A stretch of DNA of 55,935 nucleotides. It comes from a virus. Location: IMG/VR virus record IMGVR_UViG_3300042391_000478, positions 1 to 55,935 of that record; one strand, given 5' to 3'. This document shows positions 48,541 through 55,935 of the stretch, in pieces. Position numbers and translations under genes: made by a program. The stretch's first letter is position 1; the number at the start of each line of letters is the position of its first letter. Under the pieces are notes generated by a model. It did no database searches, was not told where the DNA came from, and was given only the letters and a program-made list of their open reading frames with translations.

Positions 48541-49554
48541 ATGATTAAACGTATCGGATTTGCTTGTAAATGGATTGATGATCCCAGTCAGGTCAACGGC
48601 ATTAAGCCAAAGGATCCTGCTAAAATCTATAATACTGGTTCAACTACTGTTGCTTGGTTAAATAGACAAAGCAAGGATGTAGCTGTTGAGAAGTTGTGGT
48701 CCCTAATGAAAAACAACATCGAATCTACTCGCTTGTTAGTTGAACGTGTAGGAGCACTAGATGAAACTTTTAGAATGGTACGACTCAGTAGCGATATACT
48801 TCCTGTATATACTCAGCATGACTGGAGCTGGTTTTGGCGGGATGGCGATGTTAGAACCTATGCAGAAAGAGAATTTAGAAAGGTGGGAGATCTGGCTCGC
48901 AAGATGGGTGTTCGGCTTAGTTTTCATCCTGGCCAGTTTACTGTGTTGGCTAGCGATAACTCGGATATTGTAGATCGAAGCATAGAGGAGTTTGAATATC
49001 ATGCAGATATGGCCAGGTACATGGGCTACGGTAAATCCTTTCAGGACTTTAAGATCAACGTCCACATCTCGGGTCGTGCCGGCCCCGAAGGTATTCGATC
49101 TGCCTACACAAGACTTACCCCCGAAGCAAGAAATTGTATTACAATTGAAAACGAAGAAAACTCGTGGGGCTTAGATGATTGCCTTAGTATTTCTGATATT
49201 ATCCCTATTGTGCTTGATGTACATCATCATTGGATTAGGGAAGGAGAATACATCCAAAGTACTGACCAGCGAGTGCGGGCGGTTGTGGACAGTTGGCGTG
49301 GTGTGCGTCCTGCTATGCATTACTCCGTATCTAGAGAAGATTATCTCATCGGACACAATGCAGACATTATGCCAGATTATAAAACTCTGTTAGAGTCCGG
49401 CTATAAAAAACAGAAACTTAGAGCGCACAGCGATTTTTACTGGAACCATCAGACGAACAAATGGGCAGTGTCGTTTTTAGATCAATTTGATATCATGTGC
49501 GAATCAAAAGGTAAAAACCTAGCCAGTAGAACACTAGCTAATTATATAACATAA
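48541..49554 (+). CDS. uvsE: UV-damage endonuclease (UvdE/UvsE)
   Basis: 337 residues from ATG 48541. Family blocks are clear: RIGFACKW at the N-terminus, WLNRQ, LRLSS-type strand with SSDILPVYTQHDWSW, LSFHPGQFTVL, INVHISG, ITIENEENSW, IVLDVHHHW and AHSDFYWNH. This TIM-barrel, metal-dependent enzyme nicks DNA 5' to UV photoproducts to start alternative excision repair. Its promoter lies inside the terminator of the previous unit. A sunlit aquatic habitat would fit. Confidence 0.95.
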   Translation: MIKRIGFACKWIDDPSQVNGIKPKDPAKIYNTGSTTVAWLNRQSKDVAVEKLWSLMKNNIESTRLLVERVGALDETFRMVRLSSDILPVYTQHDWSWFWRDGDVRTYAEREFRKVGDLARKMGVRLSFHPGQFTVLASDNSDIVDRSIEEFEYHADMARYMGYGKSFQDFKINVHISGRAGPEGIRSAYTRLTPEARNCITIENEENSWGLDDCLSISDIIPIVLDVHHHWIREGEYIQSTDQRVRAVVDSWRGVRPAMHYSVSREDYLIGHNADIMPDYKTLLESGYKKQKLRAHSDFYWNHQTNKWAVSFLDQFDIMCESKGKNLASRTLANYIT

Positions 49555-49584
49555 TAAAAGGGCGTGATGCCCTTTTATTATTTT
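49551..49584. terminator. Bidirectional terminator between convergent genes
   Basis: 13-bp perfect stem (49551-49563 with 49569-49581), 5-nt loop GTGAT, T-run on both strands. It serves uvsE on the plus strand and the 49841 gene on the minus strand. Confidence 0.93.
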
Positions 49585-49841
49585 GTTTTACGTGGCTTTT
49601 TTACAGCTGGTTTTGCGCCAGTGGACTTTTTAACACGTGGCTTCTTAGCTGGTGCTTGAGTAACAGCATCAGTAATCTGTGGATCAACTACTGCTGTTAC
49701 TACTGGTGCTACAGCTACAGCTGGCACTTCGACCGCTGGCACTTCAATTACCGGCGCCGCTGGTGTATCAATCTTATAAGGTGCCTCTGGGGCTGCTTCA
49801 GGCTTTTTGCCTGTAAAAAACTCTTTAATTGCTTTGAACAT
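49578..49841 (-). CDS. Low-complexity Pro/Ala/Val/Lys-rich protein (87 aa)
   Basis: Short N-terminal helix (MFKAIKEFFTGKK), a middle Pro/Ala/Val repeat (EVPAVEVPAVAVAPVV) and a basic tail (AKKPRVKKSTGAKPAVKKPRKTK, in two stretches). The tail resembles histone-H1-like or nucleic-acid-binding proteins. It has an excellent AAGGAGG ribosome site (minus strand, 49848-49854) and an exact TATAAATA late box, so high late expression is expected. Confidence 0.8.
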   Translation of the reverse strand: MFKAIKEFFTGKKPEAAPEAPYKIDTPAAPVIEVPAVEVPAVAVAPVVTAVVDPQITDAVTQAPAKKPRVKKSTGAKPAVKKPRKTK

Positions 49842-49861
49842 AATGTTCCTCCTTGAGCTTT

Positions 49862-49869
49862 TATTTATA
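49862..49869 (-). promoter_or_regulatory. T4 late promoter (consensus), minus strand
   Basis: TATAAATA on the minus strand, exact consensus, 20 nt before ATG 49841 and upstream of AAGGAGG. Confidence 0.7.
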
Positions 49870-49870
49870 G

Positions 49871-49878
49871 CTAAATAC
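49871..49878 (+). promoter_or_regulatory. TAAATA box before SOD gene
   Basis: CTAAATAC; the last A of TAAATA is 5 nt before ATG 49882, the same geometry as at 7435 and 10621. Confidence 0.4.
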
Positions 49879-49881
49879 AGT

Positions 49882-50442
49882 ATGCATCAAGAAATATTAA
49901 AATGGCAGCAGATCGTAGAAGGTAAAACAGAAACACTTTCTTTAGAATCATTACCTTACGGCAAAAGTGACCTAGCACCGTGCATTAGTAAAAATACCAT
50001 TGATTATCACTACGCTGAACTAGCACAGGGCTATGTAACACGTTTCAATAAAGGCGAAGGTGATAAAGACTTTAATCGAGCGGGTGCGTTTTTGCATAAC
50101 ATTTTGTTTCCGCAGTATCAAAAACCTACCAATAAGAATGCTCCGACTGGTCCTGCATCAGAATTTATTGTAAAACATTTTAAAACTTACGATAAATTTA
50201 AAGAAGAATTTACTAAAGTAGCTATGGCTATACAAGGTAGCGGCTGGGCATACTTGGCTAAGAACGGCAAGATAAAAACCATTGTAAACCACGAAATAAA
50301 AGAAGATATCGTATTATTGATCGACTGGTGGGAACATGCGTGGGCTTTAGATTATAATAGCGATAAAGCCAAATACTTAGAAAATCAATGGAAGATTATC
50401 AACTGGAACGTGATTAGTTCTAGAGTTGGTCTAGAGTCTTAA
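49882..50442 (+). CDS. Fe/Mn superoxide dismutase
   Basis: 186 residues from ATG 49882. LESLPYG near the start; metal ligands His43 (IDYHYAEL), His72 (AFLHNILF), Asp148 and His152 (LIDWWEHAW), all in family order, with GSGWAYL before the C-terminal pair. It converts superoxide to peroxide and oxygen. The usual HH..Y segment is altered (YHY) and the C-terminal helix retained. Its end overlaps a minus-strand zinc-finger gene by 23 nt. Secretion signal absent. Confidence 0.88.
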   Translation: MHQEILKWQQIVEGKTETLSLESLPYGKSDLAPCISKNTIDYHYAELAQGYVTRFNKGEGDKDFNRAGAFLHNILFPQYQKPTNKNAPTGPASEFIVKHFKTYDKFKEEFTKVAMAIQGSGWAYLAKNGKIKTIVNHEIKEDIVLLIDWWEHAWALDYNSDKAKYLENQWKIINWNVISSRVGLES

Positions 50443-50707
50443 GACTACTTACTGGCATATCCCATATCTTTCTAGATTCAACTCCCTTACTCTGGGCAAA
50501 TTTTTTAGCATCACAATCGCCGCACACGTGGTAAAAATTGTTGTTTAAGCGTTTGGGATCAATGTTGCCTTTGTCTCTATTGAATATCCCTGTGCAACAA
50601 TCACATCTAAAAACAATCACCGTCTTCTTACGATAATAAACATGCACCTTACCGTGCTTACTGGTACGATAGTGCTGGGTTAGTCGAAATTCAGATCCAA
50701 TATACAT
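50420..50707 (-). CDS. Zinc-finger protein (HNH-like?), minus strand
   Basis: 95 residues from ATG 50707 (an earlier in-frame ATG at 50752 is less likely because a TAAATA box lies between). CDCC and CGDC knuckles flank about 25 residues (FRCDCC...YHVCGDCD), a treble-clef zinc site as in HNH endonucleases, but the catalytic His/Asn pattern is not certain. Confidence 0.65.
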   Translation of the reverse strand: MYIGSEFRLTQHYRTSKHGKVHVYYRKKTVIVFRCDCCTGIFNRDKGNIDPKRLNNNFYHVCGDCDAKKFAQSKGVESRKIWDMPVSSLKTLDQL

Positions 50708-50711
50708 AACT

Positions 50712-50720
50712 GTATTTACA
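50712..50720 (-). promoter_or_regulatory. TAAATA box, minus strand, before ATG 50707
   Basis: TGTAAATAC on the minus strand; last A of TAAATA six positions before the ATG, so predicted +1 falls on it. Confidence 0.4.
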
Positions 50721-50740
50721 TTAAGGTTATAAAAACTTTC

Positions 50741-50749
50741 GATAAATAT
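50741..50749 (+). promoter_or_regulatory. T4-late-like promoter for IscA/tail genes
   Basis: GATAAATAT; predicted +1 about 50754, then CGAGGG and ATG 50767. Confidence 0.6.
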
Positions 50750-50766
50750 CATATCGAGGGCTTAAA

Positions 50767-51120
50767 ATGATCACAATTTCGGAATCAGCAAGAACAAAAA
50801 TTAAAGATTTACTCACAGAGGAAGGAAATCCCAAACTATCGTTGCGTACATTTGTACAAGGTGGCGGATGCAGTGGATTTAGTTATGGATTTACATTTGA
50901 CGAAGAAATTAATGAAGACGACTTCGCTGTTGAATTAGACGAATTTAAAGTATTAGTAGATGCTATGAGTATGCAGTATCTAACTGGTGCGGTTATAGAC
51001 TACAAAGAAGACATAATGGGTGCTAGTTTTAGTATCAACAATCCTCAAGCTCAATCAACATGCGGTTGCGGAAGTAGTTTTTCAATGGCGGATGATCACT
51101 TTGACCACCTAGGGGATTAA
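50767..51120 (+). CDS. IscA/ErpA-type Fe-S cluster carrier
   Basis: 117 residues. The three family cysteines are present: Cys35 in [10 protein letters not shown], Cys99 and Cys101 in [10 protein letters not shown]-type carriers accept and pass Fe-S clusters to apoproteins. It sits under a late-like promoter directly before the giant virion protein (1 nt gap), so it is expressed late; cyanophage and other T4-like genomes carry similar genes near tail genes. Confidence 0.93.
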   Translation: MITISESARTKIKDLLTEEGNPKLSLRTFVQGGGCSGFSYGFTFDEEINEDDFAVELDEFKVLVDAMSMQYLTGAVIDYKEDIMGASFSINNPQAQSTCGCGSSFSMADDHFDHLGD

Positions 51121-51121
51121 C

Positions 51122-54100
51122 ATGGCAAGACAAAACGTAGACATTGGCGTACAAGGTAATGACGGTACAGGCGACAGTATTCGCGAATCATTTCGAAAAG
51201 TAAACGATAACTTTATACAGTTATTTTCAATTTTTGGAGCCGGCGATACTATTAGTTTTAAAGATCTCGACGACACTCCGAGCACCTATGGAGCTGATCA
51301 AGTAATTGTTTCCAATACAGACGGTGACGGATTATTGGCCAAAGACCTAGTAGGTGGTGAAGGTATTGCTGTTGATCACAGTGACGAAAACGAAATTCGT
51401 ATTATCAGTACTGGCGGAAAAGTCGGTAATGATATTAAACCGCAACTCGGCGGGCATCTAAATGCACAGTTATTTTCGATTGGAAATCTTGCAGAACCTA
51501 CAGATGAAACTGCAGATTCTTTTAATTCTCTGCACGATACTAGCATAACTTCTGATGAGTTAGTAATTACCAAAGGATTTGCAGATCAACGCTATTTACA
51601 AGCCACCGGCGGGCCCGGCACTGGTAGTCAAATTCGTGTAAGAGATGAACCATTAACTGTCGATGAGTATACTATTGAAATCGATGCATGGAATAGTGGG
51701 TATGCACAAATTCCAGATCACGGATTTAACAGCGGATCGAATGGTATCTCTTTTATATACAACATTACAGGCACGGCTCCGGCTACAGGATTAACAGCAG
51801 GTACTACCTACTATCTGCGTTATCTCGATAAAAATAGATTATCAGTACACGAAACTCCAGAAGACGCAATTAGCGGTGATGCAAGAATCGTCGTTAACGA
51901 TCCTGCGGTTAGTCCTTCCACAGCACCGGGTGTTGAAACATTTGTTGATGCAAGTTTTGATCCAACGTTAGCAGGTAAATGGGTTAGTAACGAAGCACTT
52001 CCAAGAAAAGCCATTGTTCGCAGACAAGGCGATACTATGGATGGTCCGCTATATCTGTCAGATCATCCTGGAGAATTTGCAGGTGCAGGAAGTCCCAACG
52101 GTCCAGATGATCTACAAGCTGCCACAAAATTCTATGTAGATAGTTCTAGTTTTGCATCTCAAACAAATCTATTTGTTGCAACATCAGGTACTGACGAGCA
52201 AGACGATGTTCCTGAAGAAAAACGAGGACGAGCATTTGCCTATGCATATGCTAGCGTCAATGCTGCCTGTGTTAGAGCAGAAGAAATAATTAATAATTCG
52301 CAACGGGAACCCGGTCCTTACAGACAAGTGTTAACCTATGACGGCGGAACAAATAACTGTTACCTAAATACTGTTGATGTAGGGGTTGGTAGTAATAGAA
52401 CACTAAACGTATATTCTACAGTGCTAGGCGTTGACCAAACTAAAGATGCAGCCAATAAAGATCTACGTGAAGGTAGCATTATTAGAGGATTACGCAGCGG
52501 CGCAACCGGTTTAGTGTTGGCCTATGACGGCATCGTAACTCCTGACAGTGTTTATCAGATAGCATTGCTACACAACAGAACTGATCCAGTCTATTTCCAA
52601 AGCGATTATTTTTATGCATCTAATAGGTTAGAACTCAATAAAGACTTTATTGTATTTGAAGTTACTGAATTTATCAAAGCAAAATATCCTAGTTTAGAAT
52701 TTGACCAGGTTAAATCTCGTCGAGATACCGGAATACTAGTTGATGCATTAGTACATGATATCAAATACGGCGGAAATATCAAAAGCATAAAAGCAGCTAG
52801 AGCGTTTTGGAATGGACTTTCATCAGTCCTGTCGTCAACTGAAAAAGCACCTTGCATAGACGGGATTAACTACATTAATTTGCTTGCACAAAGCATTATT
52901 GATAACTCATTAATTCCTACAGTAACATTACCTGATACATTCTTAGTACGTAGACGATCTGCTCAGGTACAAAATGTATCGGGCACAGTGGGAGAAGCTG
53001 GCTCGGATAGTTTAATTGCGCAACTAGTAGCAAGCATAAGCGAAATTGTTGAATACGGTATCGATGGAAATTCTACATTATTAGAATTCATCGAAGGCGA
53101 AACTCTAGAGTTTGGGCAACCGGTTCCTGAAACTCAAATAACTGTTCGTATCGAAACAGGTGTTTACTACGAGCAATACCCTATTAAAGTTTCCACTAAC
53201 GTATCCATCAAGGGTGACGAGTTTAGACGAGTAATTATTCGTCCAGCACCTGGTATTAGTACAAGTAAATGGGCAGGCACATACTTTTATAGAGATGACG
53301 AATTTGACGGATTAGTTAGATCATATGATCTAACAGGAGGTAGCAGTGTAGGAACTACTATCACAGTAGATGATACAACTGGATTAGAATCAGACATGCA
53401 GGTCTTTGTAACAGGGGGCACTGGAGAGTTCCCTGCAAATACTAAAATTATAGCTGTTACTGGCTCAACCAATTTCACAGTTGCTCATGCTCCTACAGTA
53501 GCGTTGTCCGGAGCCACAGTTCGTGCGCTGAATAATTCTGGCCTAGCACCGTTAGGTGATAATTTTGGATACCACTATCTAACAAATCCTACCGATTCTA
53601 CAAGTCCACCTAAAGATAACAAGTACATGGATGTGTTCTTGATGAATGACGGAACAATATTGCGTAATATTACAGGTCAGGGACACGGCGGTTTCATGTG
53701 CGTATTAGATCCAGAAGGACAAATACAAACTAAATCTCCGTATATGCAAACATGTACTAGTCTTAGCGGTAGTATTAATAAACAACGATTTGCCGGTGGT
53801 CAGTATATCGATGGCTTTGCTGGAAATATTCCAGCAACTATCGTTGGAAAGAATTCAACACTTGAATTAGAACTAAGTGGATTGACCGTTAGACAACCCT
53901 TGATCCCTACTAGCTTTGTAATAAATGGTATTCGATATCAAGTTAACGAAGTTAATAATTACAATAAGCCTGCAGGTACAGCCACTATTACACTAGATGC
54001 TGCAACTCCTTATCTTCCATCATGGTCTGCACCGATTGATATAATTATTCAAACGCCTGGCAACAGGTCAATGTTATCCAACGACTTTACACAGGTCAAT

Positions 54101-55935
54101 GACCTAGGTTATGGTATTGCTGCAACAAATAATGCTGTTACAGAATTAGTCAGTATGTTTACATACTACAACTGGACTAGTTACTTTGCCAACAAAGGCG
54201 GACAAGTGCGTTCAACTAGCGGATCTAGTTGTAATGGTATCTATGGACTACGTGCAGTTGGATTTGATCCTAATGAAGTACCGGATAATGTTACACTAGG
54301 TGACGACATTGTACAAGTAATGAAAATTTATAAAAGAGATACATTGTCTGCTAGGAACGTTACAGGTGATATTAGTATCTATGTTGATCATTATAAATTT
54401 ATACCGTATAATGTATCCGAATTAGAAATTGATTATACTCCTAATAAAGTTAGTATTATTCCAGATAACACTACATCGGGATTAACAAATGTATCAGTAG
54501 TCAACCCAGGCATAAACTATGCGGTAGGTGACGAATTCACTGCTGTCGGCGGAATTCTATACGATGGCTCTAGTACTGTTACTACTCTTAGAGTAACAGC
54601 TATTACTGGCGGTGGTGGTGCAGGTCCAATTTCCACAGTTGCAGTTATAGATGTAGGTTCGTATCGAGGCGGCAATAGCCCAGTAGGCGCAGGGCTTAGT
54701 GGAACTTTTACCACTAACACGTCGACAGGAATAGGATCTGGTGCAATCATTGGTGCTACCTATCTTGGTCAAATCATAACTTACACAGTTAACACCGTTG
54801 AAAAATTAGTAGATGTTACTAACGGAGTTGGTCTTGTGCCAGGTGGTGGATCCGTAAGCGTTAACGTATTAAAATTAAATATGGCAACTTCACAAACTGG
54901 AAATAGTGGTGAAGGAGTTAGTTTGTTAGCATCGTTAACTGATGGTCAAACTGTTATTGTGCGCAGTCGTCGACAATTTAGATTCGAAGGTGTGTTTGAT
55001 ACTAGTCCTGCTCGTCCAAGTACATCAGTTACGTTTACTGGTGCAGCCGAAGACTACACTGGCTATAATTCAATTACGTATGCAACAACTGGTCCTAATG
55101 GCACGTTGCCAGCAAACGAAGCAATTATAGAATTTAATACTGGTTTTGAAACAGTACTTGTACAAACCGATCCTCCTAAGATGAGTGGTGGCTACGGATC
55201 AGCACCAGGCGACACTAAGATTGCTCTGTTAGCAGCTCCTCCAGTAAGTATTACTAGATTCAATTCTGGAAATATGATATTTGGCTGGGCAGGAAGAATG
55301 CATCGAGTTAGTGGTTACGTTGCTGCATCTGGTCCAATACCTGCGCACATTACGTTTACCGATATTGCTTACGGAAGCGGTAGCCTTGTGTCGCCTGGCA
55401 CCGGTCTTGTTGCAGCAATTCCTACAGCAAGATCGACTGTGCTAAGAGCAGGATTACCCGAAAATAGTCCAGCTGCAATCACAGTTAATATTAGTACATG
55501 CCGAGCTACTGGACACGACTTCTTAGATATCGGTACTGGTGGATATAACACTACTAACTATCCAAATAACGTATTTGGAGGACCTACCTTACCAGTTGCA
55601 GGCATTGCACAGGAAGTAGTTGAATCCAACGGCGGTAGAGTTTACTACATGAGTACTGATCAAAACGGTGTGTTCCGTGTGGGACAATATTTTTCCGTAG
55701 ATCAAGGAACCGGTACAGTAAGTTTCTCAGCTAGTATCGCACTAAGCGACCTAGATGGATTAGGATTTAAACGTGGTGGTTCAGTTGTTAAAGAATTCTC
55801 AACTGATACTACTATGGCAGATAATGATCCGTATAGTGCAACAACAGAATATGCTGTTAGAGAATATGTAGGTAAACGATTAGGCATTGATCATGATGGT
55901 AACTTTGTAGCTGACGCTTCAAGAATACCAGCGTT
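51122..55935 (+). CDS. Very large virion structural/tail-fibre-like protein, 3' end missing
   Basis: At least 1604 residues, open at the right edge. N-terminus: DGTGDSIRESFRKVNDNFIQLF, a segment shared by large structural proteins of T4-like phages. It is rich in Gly/Ser/Thr/Asn with few cysteines and has repeated motifs of beta-type fibre domains (GDTMDGPLYLSDHP near residue 305, DDLQAATKFYVD, a later STTEYAVREYVGKRLG). Such proteins are baseplate-wedge or fibre components contacting the host. The long low-cysteine, beta-rich composition is consistent with that. Host-range determinant is a reasonable inference. Confidence 0.88.
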   Translation, partial: MARQNVDIGVQGNDGTGDSIRESFRKVNDNFIQLFSIFGAGDTISFKDLDDTPSTYGADQVIVSNTDGDGLLAKDLVGGEGIAVDHSDENEIRIISTGGKVGNDIKPQLGGHLNAQLFSIGNLAEPTDETADSFNSLHDTSITSDELVITKGFADQRYLQATGGPGTGSQIRVRDEPLTVDEYTIEIDAWNSGYAQIPDHGFNSGSNGISFIYNITGTAPATGLTAGTTYYLRYLDKNRLSVHETPEDAISGDARIVVNDPAVSPSTAPGVETFVDASFDPTLAGKWVSNEALPRKAIVRRQGDTMDGPLYLSDHPGEFAGAGSPNGPDDLQAATKFYVDSSSFASQTNLFVATSGTDEQDDVPEEKRGRAFAYAYASVNAACVRAEEIINNSQREPGPYRQVLTYDGGTNNCYLNTVDVGVGSNRTLNVYSTVLGVDQTKDAANKDLREGSIIRGLRSGATGLVLAYDGIVTPDSVYQIALLHNRTDPVYFQSDYFYASNRLELNKDFIVFEVTEFIKAKYPSLEFDQVKSRRDTGILVDALVHDIKYGGNIKSIKAARAFWNGLSSVLSSTEKAPCIDGINYINLLAQSIIDNSLIPTVTLPDTFLVRRRSAQVQNVSGTVGEAGSDSLIAQLVASISEIVEYGIDGNSTLLEFIEGETLEFGQPVPETQITVRIETGVYYEQYPIKVSTNVSIKGDEFRRVIIRPAPGISTSKWAGTYFYRDDEFDGLVRSYDLTGGSSVGTTITVDDTTGLESDMQVFVTGGTGEFPANTKIIAVTGSTNFTVAHAPTVALSGATVRALNNSGLAPLGDNFGYHYLTNPTDSTSPPKDNKYMDVFLMNDGTILRNITGQGHGGFMCVLDPEGQIQTKSPYMQTCTSLSGSINKQRFAGGQYIDGFAGNIPATIVGKNSTLELELSGLTVRQPLIPTSFVINGIRYQVNEVNNYNKPAGTATITLDAATPYLPSWSAPIDIIIQTPGNRSMLSNDFTQVNDLGYGIAATNNAVTELVSMFTYYNWTSYFANKGGQVRSTSGSSCNGIYGLRAVGFDPNEVPDNVTLGDDIVQVMKIYKRDTLSARNVTGDISIYVDHYKFIPYNVSELEIDYTPNKVSIIPDNTTSGLTNVSVVNPGINYAVGDEFTAVGGILYDGSSTVTTLRVTAITGGGGAGPISTVAVIDVGSYRGGNSPVGAGLSGTFTTNTSTGIGSGAIIGATYLGQIITYTVNTVEKLVDVTNGVGLVPGGGSVSVNVLKLNMATSQTGNSGEGVSLLASLTDGQTVIVRSRRQFRFEGVFDTSPARPSTSVTFTGAAEDYTGYNSITYATTGPNGTLPANEAIIEFNTGFETVLVQTDPPKMSGGYGSAPGDTKIALLAAPPVSITRFNSGNMIFGWAGRMHRVSGYVAASGPIPAHITFTDIAYGSGSLVSPGTGLVAAIPTARSTVLRAGLPENSPAAITVNISTCRATGHDFLDIGTGGYNTTNYPNNVFGGPTLPVAGIAQEVVESNGGRVYYMSTDQNGVFRVGQYFSVDQGTGTVSFSASIALSDLDGLGFKRGGSVVKEFSTDTTMADNDPYSATTEYAVREYVGKRLGIDHDGNFVADASRIPA

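Noticed and set aside
52612-55887. Minus-strand reading frames inside the giant tail gene
   Set aside because: They lack ribosome sites and family motifs; the plus-strand frame is continuous and typical of a virion protein.

Overview
The window is a contiguous piece of a large T4-like (myovirus-type) phage genome. Evidence: an rIIA/rIIB pair, an ATP-dependent DNA ligase and a T4 Rnl1-type RNA ligase; small overlapping genes on mostly one strand; two promoter classes (near-perfect sigma70 boxes TTGACA-17-TATAAT, and T4-late-like TAAATA boxes); and a very large open tail/virion protein running off the right edge. The DNA is AT-rich. A Bug/TctC-family periplasmic binding protein with signal peptide points to a Burkholderiales-like betaproteobacterial host; that is inference. 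No rRNA, tRNA, CRISPR or insertion sequence was seen.

Layout. (1) 1-7427: small early-type genes: vWA protein fragment, DUF3307 membrane protein, tyrosine/dual-specificity phosphatase, metallophosphoesterase, ppGpp-hydrolase-like HD protein, RNA ligase and a P-loop polynucleotide-kinase-like protein, then two exported hydrolases (dienelactone-hydrolase-like and histidine phosphatase) sitting in a duplicated slot. (2) 7435-26264: a ~19 kb AT-rich accessory island with about nine 2-oxoglutarate/Fe(II)-oxygenase-like proteins, four class-I methyltransferases, three clear and up to three weaker sulfotransferase-like P-loop proteins, a nitroreductase fusion, a glycosyltransferase-like protein, a minimal ANL adenylating domain, a GNAT-like protein, a class-I glutamine amidotransferase and the Bug protein. 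It has the gene content of a tailoring pathway and is the best candidate for an undescribed system. (3) 26331-31084: AbrB-like regulator, a phage-encoded IF-1, an HExxH protein, zinc-finger proteins, a second metallophosphoesterase. (4) 31185-36183: AAA ATPase, then an NAD module (NadM-Nudix, macro domain, Nampt). (5) 36320-44323: rIIA, rIIB, SPFH/HflC-like lipoprotein, ClpP, a second HExxH protein, DNA ligase. (6) 44348-51120: Bax-inhibitor-1/YccA protein, QueD-like protein, UV-damage endonuclease, superoxide dismutase, IscA/ErpA-type protein. (7) 51122-55935: large virion protein, open at the right edge.

How the genes may work together. The Nampt, NadM-Nudix and macro genes form a nicotinamide-to-NAD salvage and ADP-ribose clean-up set, as expected of a phage countering NAD-depleting defences; the two biosynthetic genes share a 12-nt hairpin in their leaders. 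RNA ligase plus kinase plus HD hydrolase look like an RNA-repair/alarmone-relief group. SPFH lipoprotein, YccA-like protein and ClpP could reshape host proteolysis. Early genes carry sigma70 promoters; the island and virion-side genes carry TAAATA boxes, several placed so that the start codon falls at the predicted +1 (leaderless mRNA).
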